DNA from: Peterkaempfera bronchialis
GTDB taxonomy: Bacteria; Actinomycetota; Actinomycetes; Streptomycetales; Streptomycetaceae
Length of the DNA: 64,000 nucleotides
Reading direction: 5' to 3'
Assembly (NCBI RefSeq): GCF_003258605.2
Contig: NZ_CP031264.1
Location: forward strand, 1,426,001-1,490,000
A program made the translations under genes and the position numbers. The stretch's first letter is position 1. Every line of letters begins with the position of its first letter. Under the pieces are notes generated by a model, which searched no databases, was not told the DNA's origin, and saw only the letters and a program-made list of their open reading frames with translations. This document shows, one piece after another, positions 26,275 through 38,188 of this stretch.

Positions 26275-28242
26275 GTGGACACGACGTTGCACGACCCGCT
26301 CATCGGAGCGCTGCTCGACGGCCGCTACCGGGTCGAGCAGCGCCTCGCGGTGGGCGGTATGGCCACCGTCTACCGGGGCACCGACACCCGGCTGGACCGG
26401 GTGCTGGCGCTGAAGGTGATGCACCCTGCGCTCGCCGCCGACGCCGAGTTCACCAGCCGCTTCATCCGCGAGGCCAAGGCCGTCGCCCGGCTCTCCCACC
26501 CCAATGTGGTCAATGTCTTCGACCAGGGCGCCGACGGCTCCCATGTCTTCCTGGCCATGGAGTACGTGCCGGGCTGCACCCTGCGCGACGTGCTGCGCGA
26601 CCGGGGCGCGCTCTCCATCCGCGCCGCCCTGGACATCCTGGAGCCGGTCCTGGCCGCGCTGGGCGCCGCCCACCGCGCCGGGCTGGTGCACCGCGACGTC
26701 AAGCCGGAGAACGTCCTGATCACCGAGGGCGGCCTGGTGAAGGTCGCCGACTTCGGGCTGGTCCGCACGGTCGCCGGCGACTCCGCGCAGACCGGCTCCA
26801 CGCCGCTCGGCACGGTGATCGGCAGCGTCTCCTACCTCTCACCCGAGCAGATCCAGCAGCGCCCGGCCGACCCCCGCTCCGATGTGTACGCCTGCGGCAT
26901 CCTGCTGTACGAGATGCTCACCGGCCGCAAGCCGCACTCCGGCGACTCCCCCGCCCAGATCATCCAGCGGCACCTCAGCGAGGACGTCCCGCCGCCCTCG
27001 CTCGCCGTGCCCGGTCTGCCCCGCGACCTCGACGCCGTGGTGACCTCGGCCACCGCCCGCGAGCCGGGGCGCCGCCCGTACGACGCCGTGGAACTGCTGG
27101 CCGCGCTCCAGCGGCTGCGCCGCACCCTCGCCCCGGCGCAGCTGGACGCCGAGCCGCCGGCCTCCTCCCGCTCCACCCCGCAGTACTCCACCAGCGAGCC
27201 CACCACGATGCTCCCGGCGGTACCCGGCGGCGCGGGCGCCCCCGAGCCCACCAGCGTGCTGGAGCTGCCGTCGGACCTGGTGATGCCGCAGAGCCGCCCG
27301 TACGACGAGCCCTCCCCGTACGCCGAGCCGTCCCCGTACGACGAGGCCCCCCGGCCCCGGCGCTCCCGGCGCGGGCCGATCACCGTGGCCGTGCTCACCG
27401 CGCTGGTGGTGGCGGTGGGCCTGGCCACCTGGCTGCTCTCCGGCGCCCTGTACGCGACCACGCCCAGCGTGCTGGGGCTGGGCCGGGACGCCGCCTCGGC
27501 GCGGCTGAGCGCCGCCGGGCTGACCGCCTCCTTCACCGAGGCGTTCTCCGAGACGGTGGCACGCGGCCAGGTGATCGAGAGCGACCCCGGGCCGGGGGCG
27601 CGCACCCGCAAGGACGACCCGGTGAAGGTGGTGCTCTCCAAGGGGCCCGAGCGGATCGCGGTGCCCCGGCTGGCGGGCAGGCCGCTGGACGAGGCCCGCA
27701 GGCAGCTCACCGACGTCGGGCTGGCCCCGGGCACCACCACCGCGGACTTCAGCGACGCCCTCCCCCCGGGCGCGGTGATCAGCAGCAGCCCGGAGGCGGG
27801 CCGGGAGCTGGCCCGGGAGACACCGGTCTCGCTGGTGGTCAGCAAGGGCCCGGCGCCGCTGCCGGTGCCGCCGGTGGTCGGCCTGCGGGTGGACGAGGCC
27901 CAGGCGCGGCTGACCGACCAGGGCTTCACCGTGCAGATCAGCCCCGAGCAGGTCTTCTCCGACACCGTGGACGCCGGCTCGGTCGCCGCCCAGGACCCGG
28001 ACGACCGCGCGGGACCGGGCGCCACCGTCACCCTGACCGTCTCCAAGGGCCCCCAGCTCTTCCCGGTGCCGGATGTCCGCGGCAAAACGGAGGACGAGGC
28101 CACGGCGACCCTCCAGGCGGCCGGCTTCGACGTACGGGTGGTCCGGCTCAACCCCTTCGGCAACCCCGCGGTCCGCAACCAGAGCCCCGGCGGCGACGAC
28201 CAGAAGCCCAAGGGCACCACCGTCACCATCGTGCTGCTGTGA
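26275..28242 (+). CDS. PASTA-domain Ser/Thr protein kinase (PknB-like)
   Basis: 655 residues, GTG start. Kinase domain at about 15-275: glycine loop VGGMATVYRG, ATP Lys in LALKVM, catalytic loop VHRDVKPENV and VADFGLV. A Pro/Ser-rich juxtamembrane segment follows, with YDEPSPYAEPSPYDE repeats. A single TM helix lies at about 368-390 and four extracellular PASTA repeats at about 393-655. PASTA kinases sense muropeptides or lipid II and control cell-wall growth and division. The Rv2175c-like protein at 16 kb is a candidate substrate, by analogy with mycobacterial PknL-Rv2175c. Confidence 0.95.
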   Translation: MDTTLHDPLIGALLDGRYRVEQRLAVGGMATVYRGTDTRLDRVLALKVMHPALAADAEFTSRFIREAKAVARLSHPNVVNVFDQGADGSHVFLAMEYVPGCTLRDVLRDRGALSIRAALDILEPVLAALGAAHRAGLVHRDVKPENVLITEGGLVKVADFGLVRTVAGDSAQTGSTPLGTVIGSVSYLSPEQIQQRPADPRSDVYACGILLYEMLTGRKPHSGDSPAQIIQRHLSEDVPPPSLAVPGLPRDLDAVVTSATAREPGRRPYDAVELLAALQRLRRTLAPAQLDAEPPASSRSTPQYSTSEPTTMLPAVPGGAGAPEPTSVLELPSDLVMPQSRPYDEPSPYAEPSPYDEAPRPRRSRRGPITVAVLTALVVAVGLATWLLSGALYATTPSVLGLGRDAASARLSAAGLTASFTEAFSETVARGQVIESDPGPGARTRKDDPVKVVLSKGPERIAVPRLAGRPLDEARRQLTDVGLAPGTTTADFSDALPPGAVISSSPEAGRELARETPVSLVVSKGPAPLPVPPVVGLRVDEAQARLTDQGFTVQISPEQVFSDTVDAGSVAAQDPDDRAGPGATVTLTVSKGPQLFPVPDVRGKTEDEATATLQAAGFDVRVVRLNPFGNPAVRNQSPGGDDQKPKGTTVTIVLL

Positions 28243-28266
28243 CCCACCGCGAGGCGCCGTGATGGG

Positions 28267-28884
28267 ATGACGGCCATGACCGCGCAGCCCACCGTCACCG
28301 TCACCACCTGGTACCTGGAGCAGACCTCCCCGGACGCCCTGCGGCCCTCCCCCGCGCCCCCGGCCTCGGTCGGCCTCACGGTGTCCCGCGCGGAGGCCGC
28401 CTACCCGGCGTTCAACCGGTTCCTCTACACCGCCGTGGGCGGCGACTGGACCTGGACCGACCGGCTGCCCTGGACCCACCGCCAGTGGGAGCAGTACCTG
28501 AACCGGGACGGCATGGAGACCTGGGTCGCCTGGGTCCGCTCCACCCCGGCCGGCTATCTCGAACTCTCCCCCACCGGCCCCGGCGAGGTGGAGATCGCCT
28601 ACTTCGGCCTGGTCCCCGCCTTCCACGGCCAGCGCATCGGCGGCCACCTCCTCTCCCTCGGACTCGCCCGCGCCTGGGACCTCGCCGACCGCTGGCCCGC
28701 CCTCTCCCCCACCCGCCGCATCTGGGTCCACACCTGCGACCAGGACGGCCCGGCGGCACTGCCCAACTACGAGTCCCGCGGCATGACCCGCTACGACACC
28801 CGCACCACCCAGGAACCCCTCACCCACCCCCCGGGCCCCTGGCCGCACGCCTACCGCGACCACCCCGGCAGCACACCCCACTGA
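28267..28884 (+). CDS. GNAT-family N-acetyltransferase
   Basis: 205 residues. The GNAT core is IAYFGLVPAFHGQRIGGHLLSLGLARAWDL, with the Q/R-x-x-G-x-G/A-like acetyl-CoA loop QRIGGH, followed by RIWVHTCDQDGPAALPNYESRGM, the usual strand-helix where the acceptor region ends. The N-terminal 60 residues are family-specific (FNRFLYTAVGGDWTWTDRLPW). Substrate unknown. It begins 24 bp after the kinase stop and is probably co-transcribed with it. A second in-frame ATG at 28276 is an alternative start. Confidence 0.88.
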   Translation: MTAMTAQPTVTVTTWYLEQTSPDALRPSPAPPASVGLTVSRAEAAYPAFNRFLYTAVGGDWTWTDRLPWTHRQWEQYLNRDGMETWVAWVRSTPAGYLELSPTGPGEVEIAYFGLVPAFHGQRIGGHLLSLGLARAWDLADRWPALSPTRRIWVHTCDQDGPAALPNYESRGMTRYDTRTTQEPLTHPPGPWPHAYRDHPGSTPH

Positions 28885-28972
28885 CCCTCGCCCACCCACC
28901 CCGCCCCACCGATCACCGGTGACGGCCGGGGCCCGCCGGGGGAGGTCCGGCGGGTCTCCACGAGGTCCTGAA

Positions 28973-29002
28973 CGGCCCACCCGAACTCGGCTGGGTGGGC
29001 CG
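28973..29002 (+). terminator. hairpin terminator after the GNAT gene
   Basis: A 10 bp inverted repeat, CGGCCCACCC (28973-28982) and its complement (28993-29002), with a 10 nt loop sits 90 bp after the stop codon. Confidence 0.6.
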
Positions 29003-29103
29003 ACCGTGCGTCCGAGTGGCCGTGCGAAGCGGCTGACCCTACGCACCTGTCGCAGCCGCCCGTCGGGCGATCTGCTGATGCGGTGGGGCTGCCGCGTGCC
29101 GGC

Positions 29104-29358
29104 TCAGGCCCCGGGACGCCGGCTCAGGTCCGCCCCGAAGAGCCGCAGCAGTTCCTGCTCCATCACCGGGGTCAGCGCCTCCACGAACTTGTCCGCACGA
29201 TGGCCGTAGTCCCGGTAGACCATGGTGTTCCTCACCGCGATCGGGCAGTTTCCGGACGGAGCGCAGACCCAGTCGTAGGGGTCGATGGTCGCCACGTGCT
29301 CGGCGGCCGCTGCCGCCTTGATCAAACGCCCAGTCAGTCGCTCGGTAAACTCGACAAG
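29104..29358 (-). pseudogene. C-terminal remnant of an SGNH-type acyltransferase
   Basis: On the minus strand an 80-90 residue frame resembles the end of the SGNH domain of OafA/YrhL-type acyltransferases: VATIDPYDWVCAPSGNCPI, then NTMVYRDYGHRADKFVEALTPV, where the Asp-x-x-His-like DYGH corresponds to the catalytic block. The family is normally 650-750 residues with an N-terminal membrane acyltransferase domain, none of which is present. The reading frame upstream of about 29358 loses similarity. There is no start codon with an SD, so I treat it as a decayed fragment. Confidence 0.6.
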
Positions 29359-29433
29359 GCCGTCCGACGGAACCGGGCGATCCCAAACCCGGGTATGTCG
29401 CGCCCTGGGAGCAGAAGGGCGCCCTGTGCTGGG

Positions 29434-30306
29434 TCACCGGGTGAGGACTCGGCCGAGGAAGCCTCGGATGTAGCCGGCGATGGTGTCGAGGTGGCTCTCC
29501 AGGGCGAAGTGGCCGGAGTCGAGGAGGTGGACCTCGGCGTCGGGGAGGTCGCGTCGGAAGGCGCGGGCGCCGTCGGGGCCGAAGATCTCGTCGCCCGCTC
29601 CCCAGACCGCCAGCAGGGGGACCCGGGCGGCGCGGAAGTACTCCTGGAGCTCGGGGTAGCGGTCGACGTTGGACGGGTAGTCGCGGAAGAGCTTCAGCTG
29701 GATCTCGTCGTTGCCCGGGCGGTCCAGCAGGGCCTGGTCATGGGTCCAGGTGTCGGGGCTGACCAGGGTGGGGTCGGGGACGCCGTTCAGGTACTGCCAG
29801 CGGGTGATGTCCAGGGTGAGGGCGGCGCGGACGCCGGGTTCGGTCTCCGGCCCGGGTGCTGCCGCATAGGCGAAGAGCCCGTCCCAGAAGGACCTGACGA
29901 AGCCCTCGGTGTAGCCGTTGCCGTTCTGGGTGATGATCGCGGTGACCCGCTCCGGCGAGCGGACGGCCAGCCGCCACCCGATGGGGGCGCCGTAGTCATG
30001 CACATACATCGCGAACGTCTCGACGCCCAGCCTGCCCAGCAGGCCCGCAGTGACGTCGGTGAGCGCGTCGAAGGTGTAGCCGAAGTCGGCCACGGTCGGC
30101 ATCGCGGAGAAGCCGAAGCCGATGTGGTCCGGGGCGATGACGTGGTAGCGGTCGGCCAGCGCCGGGATCAGATGGCGGAACATATGGGAGCTGGCCGGGA
30201 AGCCGTGCAGCAGCACGACGGCCGGCGCCTCGCTCAGTCCGGCCTCCCGGTAGAAGACCTCCAGGCCGTCGACGGTCGCGGTGCGGTGGTGTACGGAAGG
30301 GGTCAT
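29434..30306 (-). CDS. alpha/beta hydrolase (haloalkane dehalogenase/epoxide hydrolase type)
   Basis: 290 residues. The oxyanion motif is VVLLHGFPASSHMFRHLIP. The nucleophile elbow VHDYGAPIG has an Asp where esterases have Ser, which places the protein with epoxide hydrolases, dehalogenases and related enzymes. A cap domain at about 135-220 contains SFWDGLFAYAAAPG, and the acid and base residues lie near WGAGDEIFGP and DSGHFALESH. Substrate unknown. It ends about 70 bp from the acyltransferase remnant and follows the sulfite-oxidase-like gene in the same direction (15 bp gap), so the two may be co-transcribed. Confidence 0.88.
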   Translation of the reverse strand: MTPSVHHRTATVDGLEVFYREAGLSEAPAVVLLHGFPASSHMFRHLIPALADRYHVIAPDHIGFGFSAMPTVADFGYTFDALTDVTAGLLGRLGVETFAMYVHDYGAPIGWRLAVRSPERVTAIITQNGNGYTEGFVRSFWDGLFAYAAAPGPETEPGVRAALTLDITRWQYLNGVPDPTLVSPDTWTHDQALLDRPGNDEIQLKLFRDYPSNVDRYPELQEYFRAARVPLLAVWGAGDEIFGPDGARAFRRDLPDAEVHLLDSGHFALESHLDTIAGYIRGFLGRVLTR

Positions 30307-30320
30307 CTCTCACCTCGCGG

Positions 30321-30962
30321 TTACAGCTCGGGGCCGTCCCCGGGGCGCTCCTGGTAGGAGTAGCGCTGCTCCTGCCAGGGGTCACCGAGGTTGTGGTAGC
30401 CGCGCTCCTCCCAGAAGCCTCGCCGGTCGGCGCGCATGTACTCCACCGCGCGCACCCATTTGGGGCCCTTCCAGGCGTACAGCTGCGGCACGATCAGGCG
30501 CACCGGAAAGCCGTGCTCCACGGTCAGGGGCTCGCCGCCCCGGTGGGTGGCGAAGAGCGAGCGCTCGTCGGCGAAGTCGGCCAGCCGCAGGTTGGAGCTG
30601 TATCCGTACTCGGCCCACACCATCACATGGGTGACGTCGGGGGCGGGCGGGGCCAGTTCCAGCACGGTGCGGGTGGCGACACCGCTCCATTCGTTGTCCA
30701 GCATGGAGAACCGGGTGACGCAGTGCAGGTCGCCGTGCACGGTGATGCGGGGCAGGGCGCAGAACCGCTCATGGTCCCAGCTCTGCTTCTCGCCTGAGGC
30801 GGTGGCGCCGAAGACCTGAAACTGCCAGGTCAGCGGCTTGAACCGGGGGACGGGACCATAGTGCAGCACCGGCCAGCCGCGCTGTGTCCGCTGGCCCGGG
30901 GGCAGCCGAGGGTCGGCCTCTTCAGGCCGTGCGCCCTGCTGCTGGTGTTCGAACTGCCCCAT
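30321..30962 (-). CDS. sulfite-oxidase-like molybdopterin oxidoreductase
   Basis: 213 residues from the ATG at 30962; another in-frame ATG at 30971 is possible, and the SD-like GGGAGG lies only 1-2 nt before the former. The oxidoreductase molybdopterin-binding fold shows GWPVLHYGPVPRFKPLTWQFQVFG, LPRITVHGDLHCVTRFSMLDNEWSG with the Mo-ligand Cys (DLHCVT), and VMVWAEYGYSSNLRLAD and FPVRLIVPQLYAWKGPKW. It lacks haem and dimerisation domains, like the short YedY-related actinobacterial forms. No signal peptide was seen. Substrate and partner unknown. Confidence 0.88.
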   Translation of the reverse strand: MGQFEHQQQGARPEEADPRLPPGQRTQRGWPVLHYGPVPRFKPLTWQFQVFGATASGEKQSWDHERFCALPRITVHGDLHCVTRFSMLDNEWSGVATRTVLELAPPAPDVTHVMVWAEYGYSSNLRLADFADERSLFATHRGGEPLTVEHGFPVRLIVPQLYAWKGPKWVRAVEYMRADRRGFWEERGYHNLGDPWQEQRYSYQERPGDGPEL

Positions 30963-31140
30963 ACCTCCCATGGTCGCAGAGGGGTGGACGGATCCCTCAG
31001 GTGCCCCTGTTCCACCGCAGAACACACAAACCGAGTGAGTGTGCACTTACTGGCACTTCCGCCCACCCCGGTGCCACGATGCCCAGAGCCACTAAATCCG
31101 GACAGATGCGGCCAAATCACCAGAGACGTGGAGTGCACCC

Positions 31141-31620
31141 ATGCAGGGCGACCCCGAGATCATCGAGTTCCTCAATGAGCAGCTGACCGGCGAGCTCACC
31201 GCGATCAACCAGTACTTCCTGCACGCCAAGCTGCAGGAGCACCACGGCTGGATCAAGCTCGCCAAGCACACCCGGCACGAGTCCTTCGACGAGATGCGGC
31301 ACGCCGAGATCCTGACCGACCGGATCATCTTCCTGGAGGGCCTGCCCAACTACCAGCGGCTCTTCCACATCAGGGTCGGCCAGACGGTCACCGAGATGTT
31401 CGAGGCCGACCGCCAGGTCGAGGTGGAGGCCATCGACCGGCTGCGGCGCGGGATCGTGGTGATGCGCGCCAAGCAGGACATCACCTCGGCCAATATCTTC
31501 GAGGACATCCTCAAGGACGAGGAGGACCACATCGACTACCTGGACACCCAGCTGGCGCTGGTCGAGAAGCTCGGCGAGCCGCTGTACCTCGCCCAGGTGG
31601 TCGAACAGCCGGACAGCTGA
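31141..31620 (+). CDS. bfr: bacterioferritin
   Basis: 159 residues, the usual length. Ferroxidase ligands include E18 (TGELTAINQYFLHA), E51 and H54 (HESFDEMRHAEIL), with the haem-ligand Met52 and the later E/H pair in ILKDEEDHIDYL. It forms a 24-mer that oxidises and stores iron. The SD is GTGGAG, 7-8 nt before the ATG. It is convergent with the bacterioferritin-associated ferredoxin gene, only 3 bp apart. Confidence 0.97.
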   Translation: MQGDPEIIEFLNEQLTGELTAINQYFLHAKLQEHHGWIKLAKHTRHESFDEMRHAEILTDRIIFLEGLPNYQRLFHIRVGQTVTEMFEADRQVEVEAIDRLRRGIVVMRAKQDITSANIFEDILKDEEDHIDYLDTQLALVEKLGEPLYLAQVVEQPDS

Positions 31621-31623
31621 GCG

Positions 31624-31854
31624 CTACGCGGCGTCGGCCGCCACCTCGGGCAGTCCCAGCCGGGCGGCGAGGCGGGCGGTGGGGCACGGACGGGCGCCGT
31701 GGTGGCCCAGCAGGGCCTGGATCCGGCGGACGCAGGAGCCGCAGTCCGTGCCGGCCCCGCAGCCGTTGGCGACCTGGCGGGGCGTGGTCGCCCCCTCCGA
31801 GATCTCCTGCCGGACGCGCTGCTCGGTGACCGCGTGGCAACTACAGACATACAT
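31624..31854 (-). CDS. bfd: bacterioferritin-associated [2Fe-2S] ferredoxin
   Basis: 76 residues. The BFD cluster ligands C4 and C6 (MYVCSCHAVT) and C38 and C41 (GTDCGSCVRRI) fit the CxC-x31-CxxC pattern. Bfd binds bacterioferritin and delivers electrons to release Fe(II) under iron limitation. It is encoded tail-to-tail with bfr, and two iron-box-like sequences lie just upstream of its start, so expression under low iron is expected. Confidence 0.93.
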   Translation of the reverse strand: MYVCSCHAVTEQRVRQEISEGATTPRQVANGCGAGTDCGSCVRRIQALLGHHGARPCPTARLAARLGLPEVAADAA

Positions 31855-31879
31855 CGCGCGGTCTCCCCCTCACGGCCGT

Positions 31880-31918
31880 TCAGCCAAGGCTTGCCTAACT
31901 CGACTAAGCCTTACCTTA
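31880..31918 (-). promoter_or_regulatory. tandem iron-box-like sites (DmdR/IdeR type)
   Basis: TCAGCCAAGGCTTGCCTAA (31880-31898) and, on the minus strand, TAAGGTAAGGCTTAGTCGA (31900-31918) resemble the actinobacterial iron box TTAGGTTAGGCTCACCTAA, with about 12-13 of 19 matches each by eye. They lie 26-64 bp upstream of bfd. Confidence 0.6.
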
Positions 31919-31941
31919 CCGGCGGCTCCGGGATGCGAAAA

Positions 31942-31978
31942 GCCCCCTCGGTACCGGATGCCCGATTTTCGAGGGGGC
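31942..31978 (-). terminator. terminator of the DAHP synthase gene
   Basis: GCCCCCTCG (31942-31950) pairs with CGAGGGGGC (31970-31978). On the minus strand the hairpin stands just after the DAHP synthase stop at 31996, followed by a short U-poor tail. Confidence 0.65.
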
Positions 31979-31995
31979 CTTCGTCACACTCCGGC

Positions 31996-35534
<3,539 letters not shown>

Positions 35535-35685
35535 CAGCCCACCCACCCGAGCCATGCACGGACAAGCCCCTCCCCCACCGGCCGGAGGGTGGCGGACGGG
35601 TAGGGGTGGGAGGTCCCGGGCCACCTTCAGGAGGCCGGTGCTGCCACGTCCTCAGCGCGGAGCGGGCTCGGGGACATGGGCGACC

Positions 35686-35731
35686 GGATGCGGCGGACAG
35701 GCTCGTGGACGTGCTCCTGTCCGCCGCATCC
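35686..35731. terminator. long perfect hairpin between anthranilate synthase and P1 peptidase genes
   Basis: GGATGCGGCGGACAG (35686-35700) and its exact complement (35717-35731) flank a 16 nt loop. The hairpin lies in the 379 bp gene-free stretch 35535-35913, about 150 bp after the anthranilate synthase stop, so it is probably a terminator. Nothing else convincing was seen in that stretch. Confidence 0.5.
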
Positions 35732-35913
35732 AGCTGACCAGCCGCAGTTACGGGCGGCGCCGTCCGATGTGCAGCGCCGTGCCCGCCTCGATCACCACGG
35801 CGCAGTCGCGCCCAGGGAGGTAGGGCGAAGCGAGACCCGCTCCGCGAAAGCCGGCCATGCCGGAGCGGCCCCGCCCGCTACCCCGATGCGGCGCCGACTG
35901 CGAGGCTCGGACC

Positions 35914-37041
35914 ATGGCGACCACCGACGCGACGGAGAGCCCCCGGCCCGGCCCGCGGAATGCGATCACCGACGTCCCCGGCATCCGGGTGGGCCACGCC
36001 CGCCTCACCGGAGAACGGGCCCTGAGCGGTACCACCGTGGTGCTGGCGCCGCTCGGCGGGGCGGTGGCGGCGGTCGAGGTACGGGGGTCGGGGCCGGGCA
36101 CCCGGGAGACCGATGCGCTGGAGCCCGGCAATGTGGTCCAGCGGATCGACGCGGTGGTCCTGACCGGCGGCAGCGCCTACGGCCTGGCCGCAGCCGACGG
36201 AGTCGCCGCATGGCTGGAGGAGGCGGGCCGGGGCCACCGGGTCGGGCCGGACCCCTCGCATGTGGTGCCGGTGGTCCCCACCGCCGCCCTGTTCGACCTC
36301 GGCCGGGGCGGCGACTTCCGGGCCCGGCCGGACGCGGCGACGGGCCGGGCCGCCATCGCGGCGGCAGCGGCCTCGCCGCCCGGCGCAGCCGTGTCCCAGG
36401 GCTCGGTAGGCGCGGGCACCGGCGCGATGAGCGCCGGTATGAAGGGCGGCGTGGGCACCGCCAGCACGGTGCTGCCCAGCGGCGCGGTGGTGGCCGCACT
36501 GGTGGCGGTGAACGCCCTCGGCTCCCCCGTCGACCCCGCCTCGGGCCTGCCGTACGGCTGCGCCGACGGCCTGCGGTACGCCGACGGCTCGGCGGAGTTC
36601 CCGCTGCGCGCGCCCGGCCCGGCCGCTGCGGAGCGGGCCGGACGGCGCCTGCGGGAGCTGGCCGCCCAGCGGGAGCACCTCGCCCCGCTGAACACGACCC
36701 TGGGCGTGCTCGCCACCGATGCCCGGCTGGACCGCGCCCACACCCGCAAGCTGGCCGTCGCCGCCCACGACGGCATGGCCCGTGCCGTCCGGCCCTGCCA
36801 CACCCTCTCCGACGGGGACACCGTCTTCGCGCTGTCCACCGGCACCGCCGAGCCCCCGCCGCCGCACCCGGGTCTGCTGCCCGAGCACGGCCCGGCCGAC
36901 TCGGTGAACCAGATGCTGGCCGCAGCCGCCGACGTCTTCGCCCGGGCCGTCGCGCACGCCGTACTGCACGCCCGCTCGGTGACCACCCCCTGGGGCCACC
37001 TCCCCGCCTACCGCGAGCTCTACCCGGAGGCCCTCGACTGA
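35914..37041 (+). CDS. P1-family (DmpA-like) N-terminal-nucleophile peptidase
   Basis: 375 residues from the ATG at 35914. Features of the DmpA/S58 family: NAITDVPGIRVGHARL, VLTGGSAYGLAAADGVAAWLEE, GSVGAGTGAMSAGMKGGVGTAS and LNTTLGVLATDARL, where the Thr after Asn is the expected autoprocessing nucleophile. Relatives are aminopeptidases or amidases releasing N-terminal D- or L-residues or beta-peptides. The natural substrate is unknown. It is convergent with pfkA, with an 18 bp gap. Confidence 0.88.
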   Translation: MATTDATESPRPGPRNAITDVPGIRVGHARLTGERALSGTTVVLAPLGGAVAAVEVRGSGPGTRETDALEPGNVVQRIDAVVLTGGSAYGLAAADGVAAWLEEAGRGHRVGPDPSHVVPVVPTAALFDLGRGGDFRARPDAATGRAAIAAAAASPPGAAVSQGSVGAGTGAMSAGMKGGVGTASTVLPSGAVVAALVAVNALGSPVDPASGLPYGCADGLRYADGSAEFPLRAPGPAAAERAGRRLRELAAQREHLAPLNTTLGVLATDARLDRAHTRKLAVAAHDGMARAVRPCHTLSDGDTVFALSTGTAEPPPPHPGLLPEHGPADSVNQMLAAAADVFARAVAHAVLHARSVTTPWGHLPAYRELYPEALD

Positions 37042-37059
37042 GCGGACACCGCCGCCACC

Positions 37060-38085
37060 TCACCCGAAGAAGACGTCGAACTCCTCGTAGAGCGAGGGGT
37101 CCACGGTCTTGATGCGGGCGGTGGCGACGTCCAGCGGGGCGCGGACGATGTCCGTACCGCGCAGGGCGACCATGGTGCCGAAGTCGCCGTCGCGCACGGC
37201 GTCGATGGCGTGCAGGCCGAAGCGGGTGGCGAGCCAGCGGTCGAAGGCGGTGGGGGTGCCGCCGCGCTGGATGTGGCCCAGGACGGTGGTGCGGGCCTCC
37301 TTGCCGGTGCGGTGCTCGATCTCGGAGGCCAGCCACTCGCCGATCCCGGAGAGCCGGACATGCCCGAAGGCGTCCAGTGAGTCGTCCTTGGTGACCATCC
37401 GGCCGGTGGCGGGTACGGCGCCCTCGGCGACCACCACGATCGGCGCATAGTTGATCTTGAACCGGTTCTCCACCCAGCCGCAGACCCGGTCCAGGTCGAA
37501 GGGGTGCTCCGGGATCAGGATGACATTGGCGCCGCCCGCGATGCCGGAGTGCAGCGCGATCCAGCCCGCGTGGCGGCCCATCACCTCGACCACCAGCACC
37601 CGCCGATGCGACTCGGCGGTGGTGTGCAGGCGGTCGATGGCCTCGGTGCAGATGTTGACGGCGGTGTCGAAGCCGAAGGTGTAGTCGGTGCCGTCCAGGT
37701 CGTTGTCGATGGTCTTGGGCACCCCGACCACGCGGACGCCGGCCCGGCTGAGTTCGGCGGCGACGCCCAGGGTGTCCTCGCCGCCGATAGCGACCAGCGC
37801 GTCGATCTCGTGCTTGGCCAGGTTCTCGGTGACCCGCCGCACCCCGCCCTCGACCTTGAGCGGGTTGGTGCGCGAGGAGCCGAGGATGGTGCCCCCGCGC
37901 GGCAGGATGCCGCGCACGGCGGGGACGTCCAGCCGCATGGTCTGGTTCTCCAGGGGGCCGCGCCAGCCGTCGCAGAACCCCACGAACTCATAGTCGTAAC
38001 TCTGCACGCCCTTGCGCACGATGCCGCGGATGACCGCGTTGAGCCCGGGGCAGTCGCCCCCTCCGGTGAGCACTCCGATTCGCAT
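37060..38085 (-). CDS. pfkA: 6-phosphofructokinase with PPi-type active-site residues
   Basis: 341 residues. MRIGVLTGGGDCPGLNAVIRG, PRGGTILGSSRTNPLK, AIGGEDTLG, VPKTIDNDLDGTDYTFGFDTA, VEVMGRHAGWIALHSG and LGHIQRGGTPTAFDRWLATRFG define group III PFKs of actinobacteria. At the two positions that separate phosphoryl donors, this enzyme has Asp104 and Lys124 (E. coli ATP enzyme: Gly104/Gly124), a pattern linked to pyrophosphate use, for example in the Amycolatopsis methanolica PPi enzyme as I recall it. Donor assignment is therefore uncertain. Confidence 0.93.
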   Translation of the reverse strand: MRIGVLTGGGDCPGLNAVIRGIVRKGVQSYDYEFVGFCDGWRGPLENQTMRLDVPAVRGILPRGGTILGSSRTNPLKVEGGVRRVTENLAKHEIDALVAIGGEDTLGVAAELSRAGVRVVGVPKTIDNDLDGTDYTFGFDTAVNICTEAIDRLHTTAESHRRVLVVEVMGRHAGWIALHSGIAGGANVILIPEHPFDLDRVCGWVENRFKINYAPIVVVAEGAVPATGRMVTKDDSLDAFGHVRLSGIGEWLASEIEHRTGKEARTTVLGHIQRGGTPTAFDRWLATRFGLHAIDAVRDGDFGTMVALRGTDIVRAPLDVATARIKTVDPSLYEEFDVFFG

Positions 38086-38188
38086 GGTTCTTCCCCTCCG
38101 GCCGTGTCGGTGGCACAGGAACCCGCATCACGAGTGTGACCCGGATCACTCCACAGCGGGAGGGGGCGTGCAGGGAACCGACCCTGCG

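Noticed and set aside
30860-31190. Small ORFs between the sulfite-oxidase-like gene and bfr
   Set aside because: No SD, no homology-like motifs and they overlap the clear promoter/leader region of bfr.
35748-36131. A minus-strand ORF upstream of the P1 peptidase gene
   Set aside because: Most of it overlaps the P1 coding sequence in antisense and no SD is seen; the last about 27 residues look protein-like but are too short to assign.
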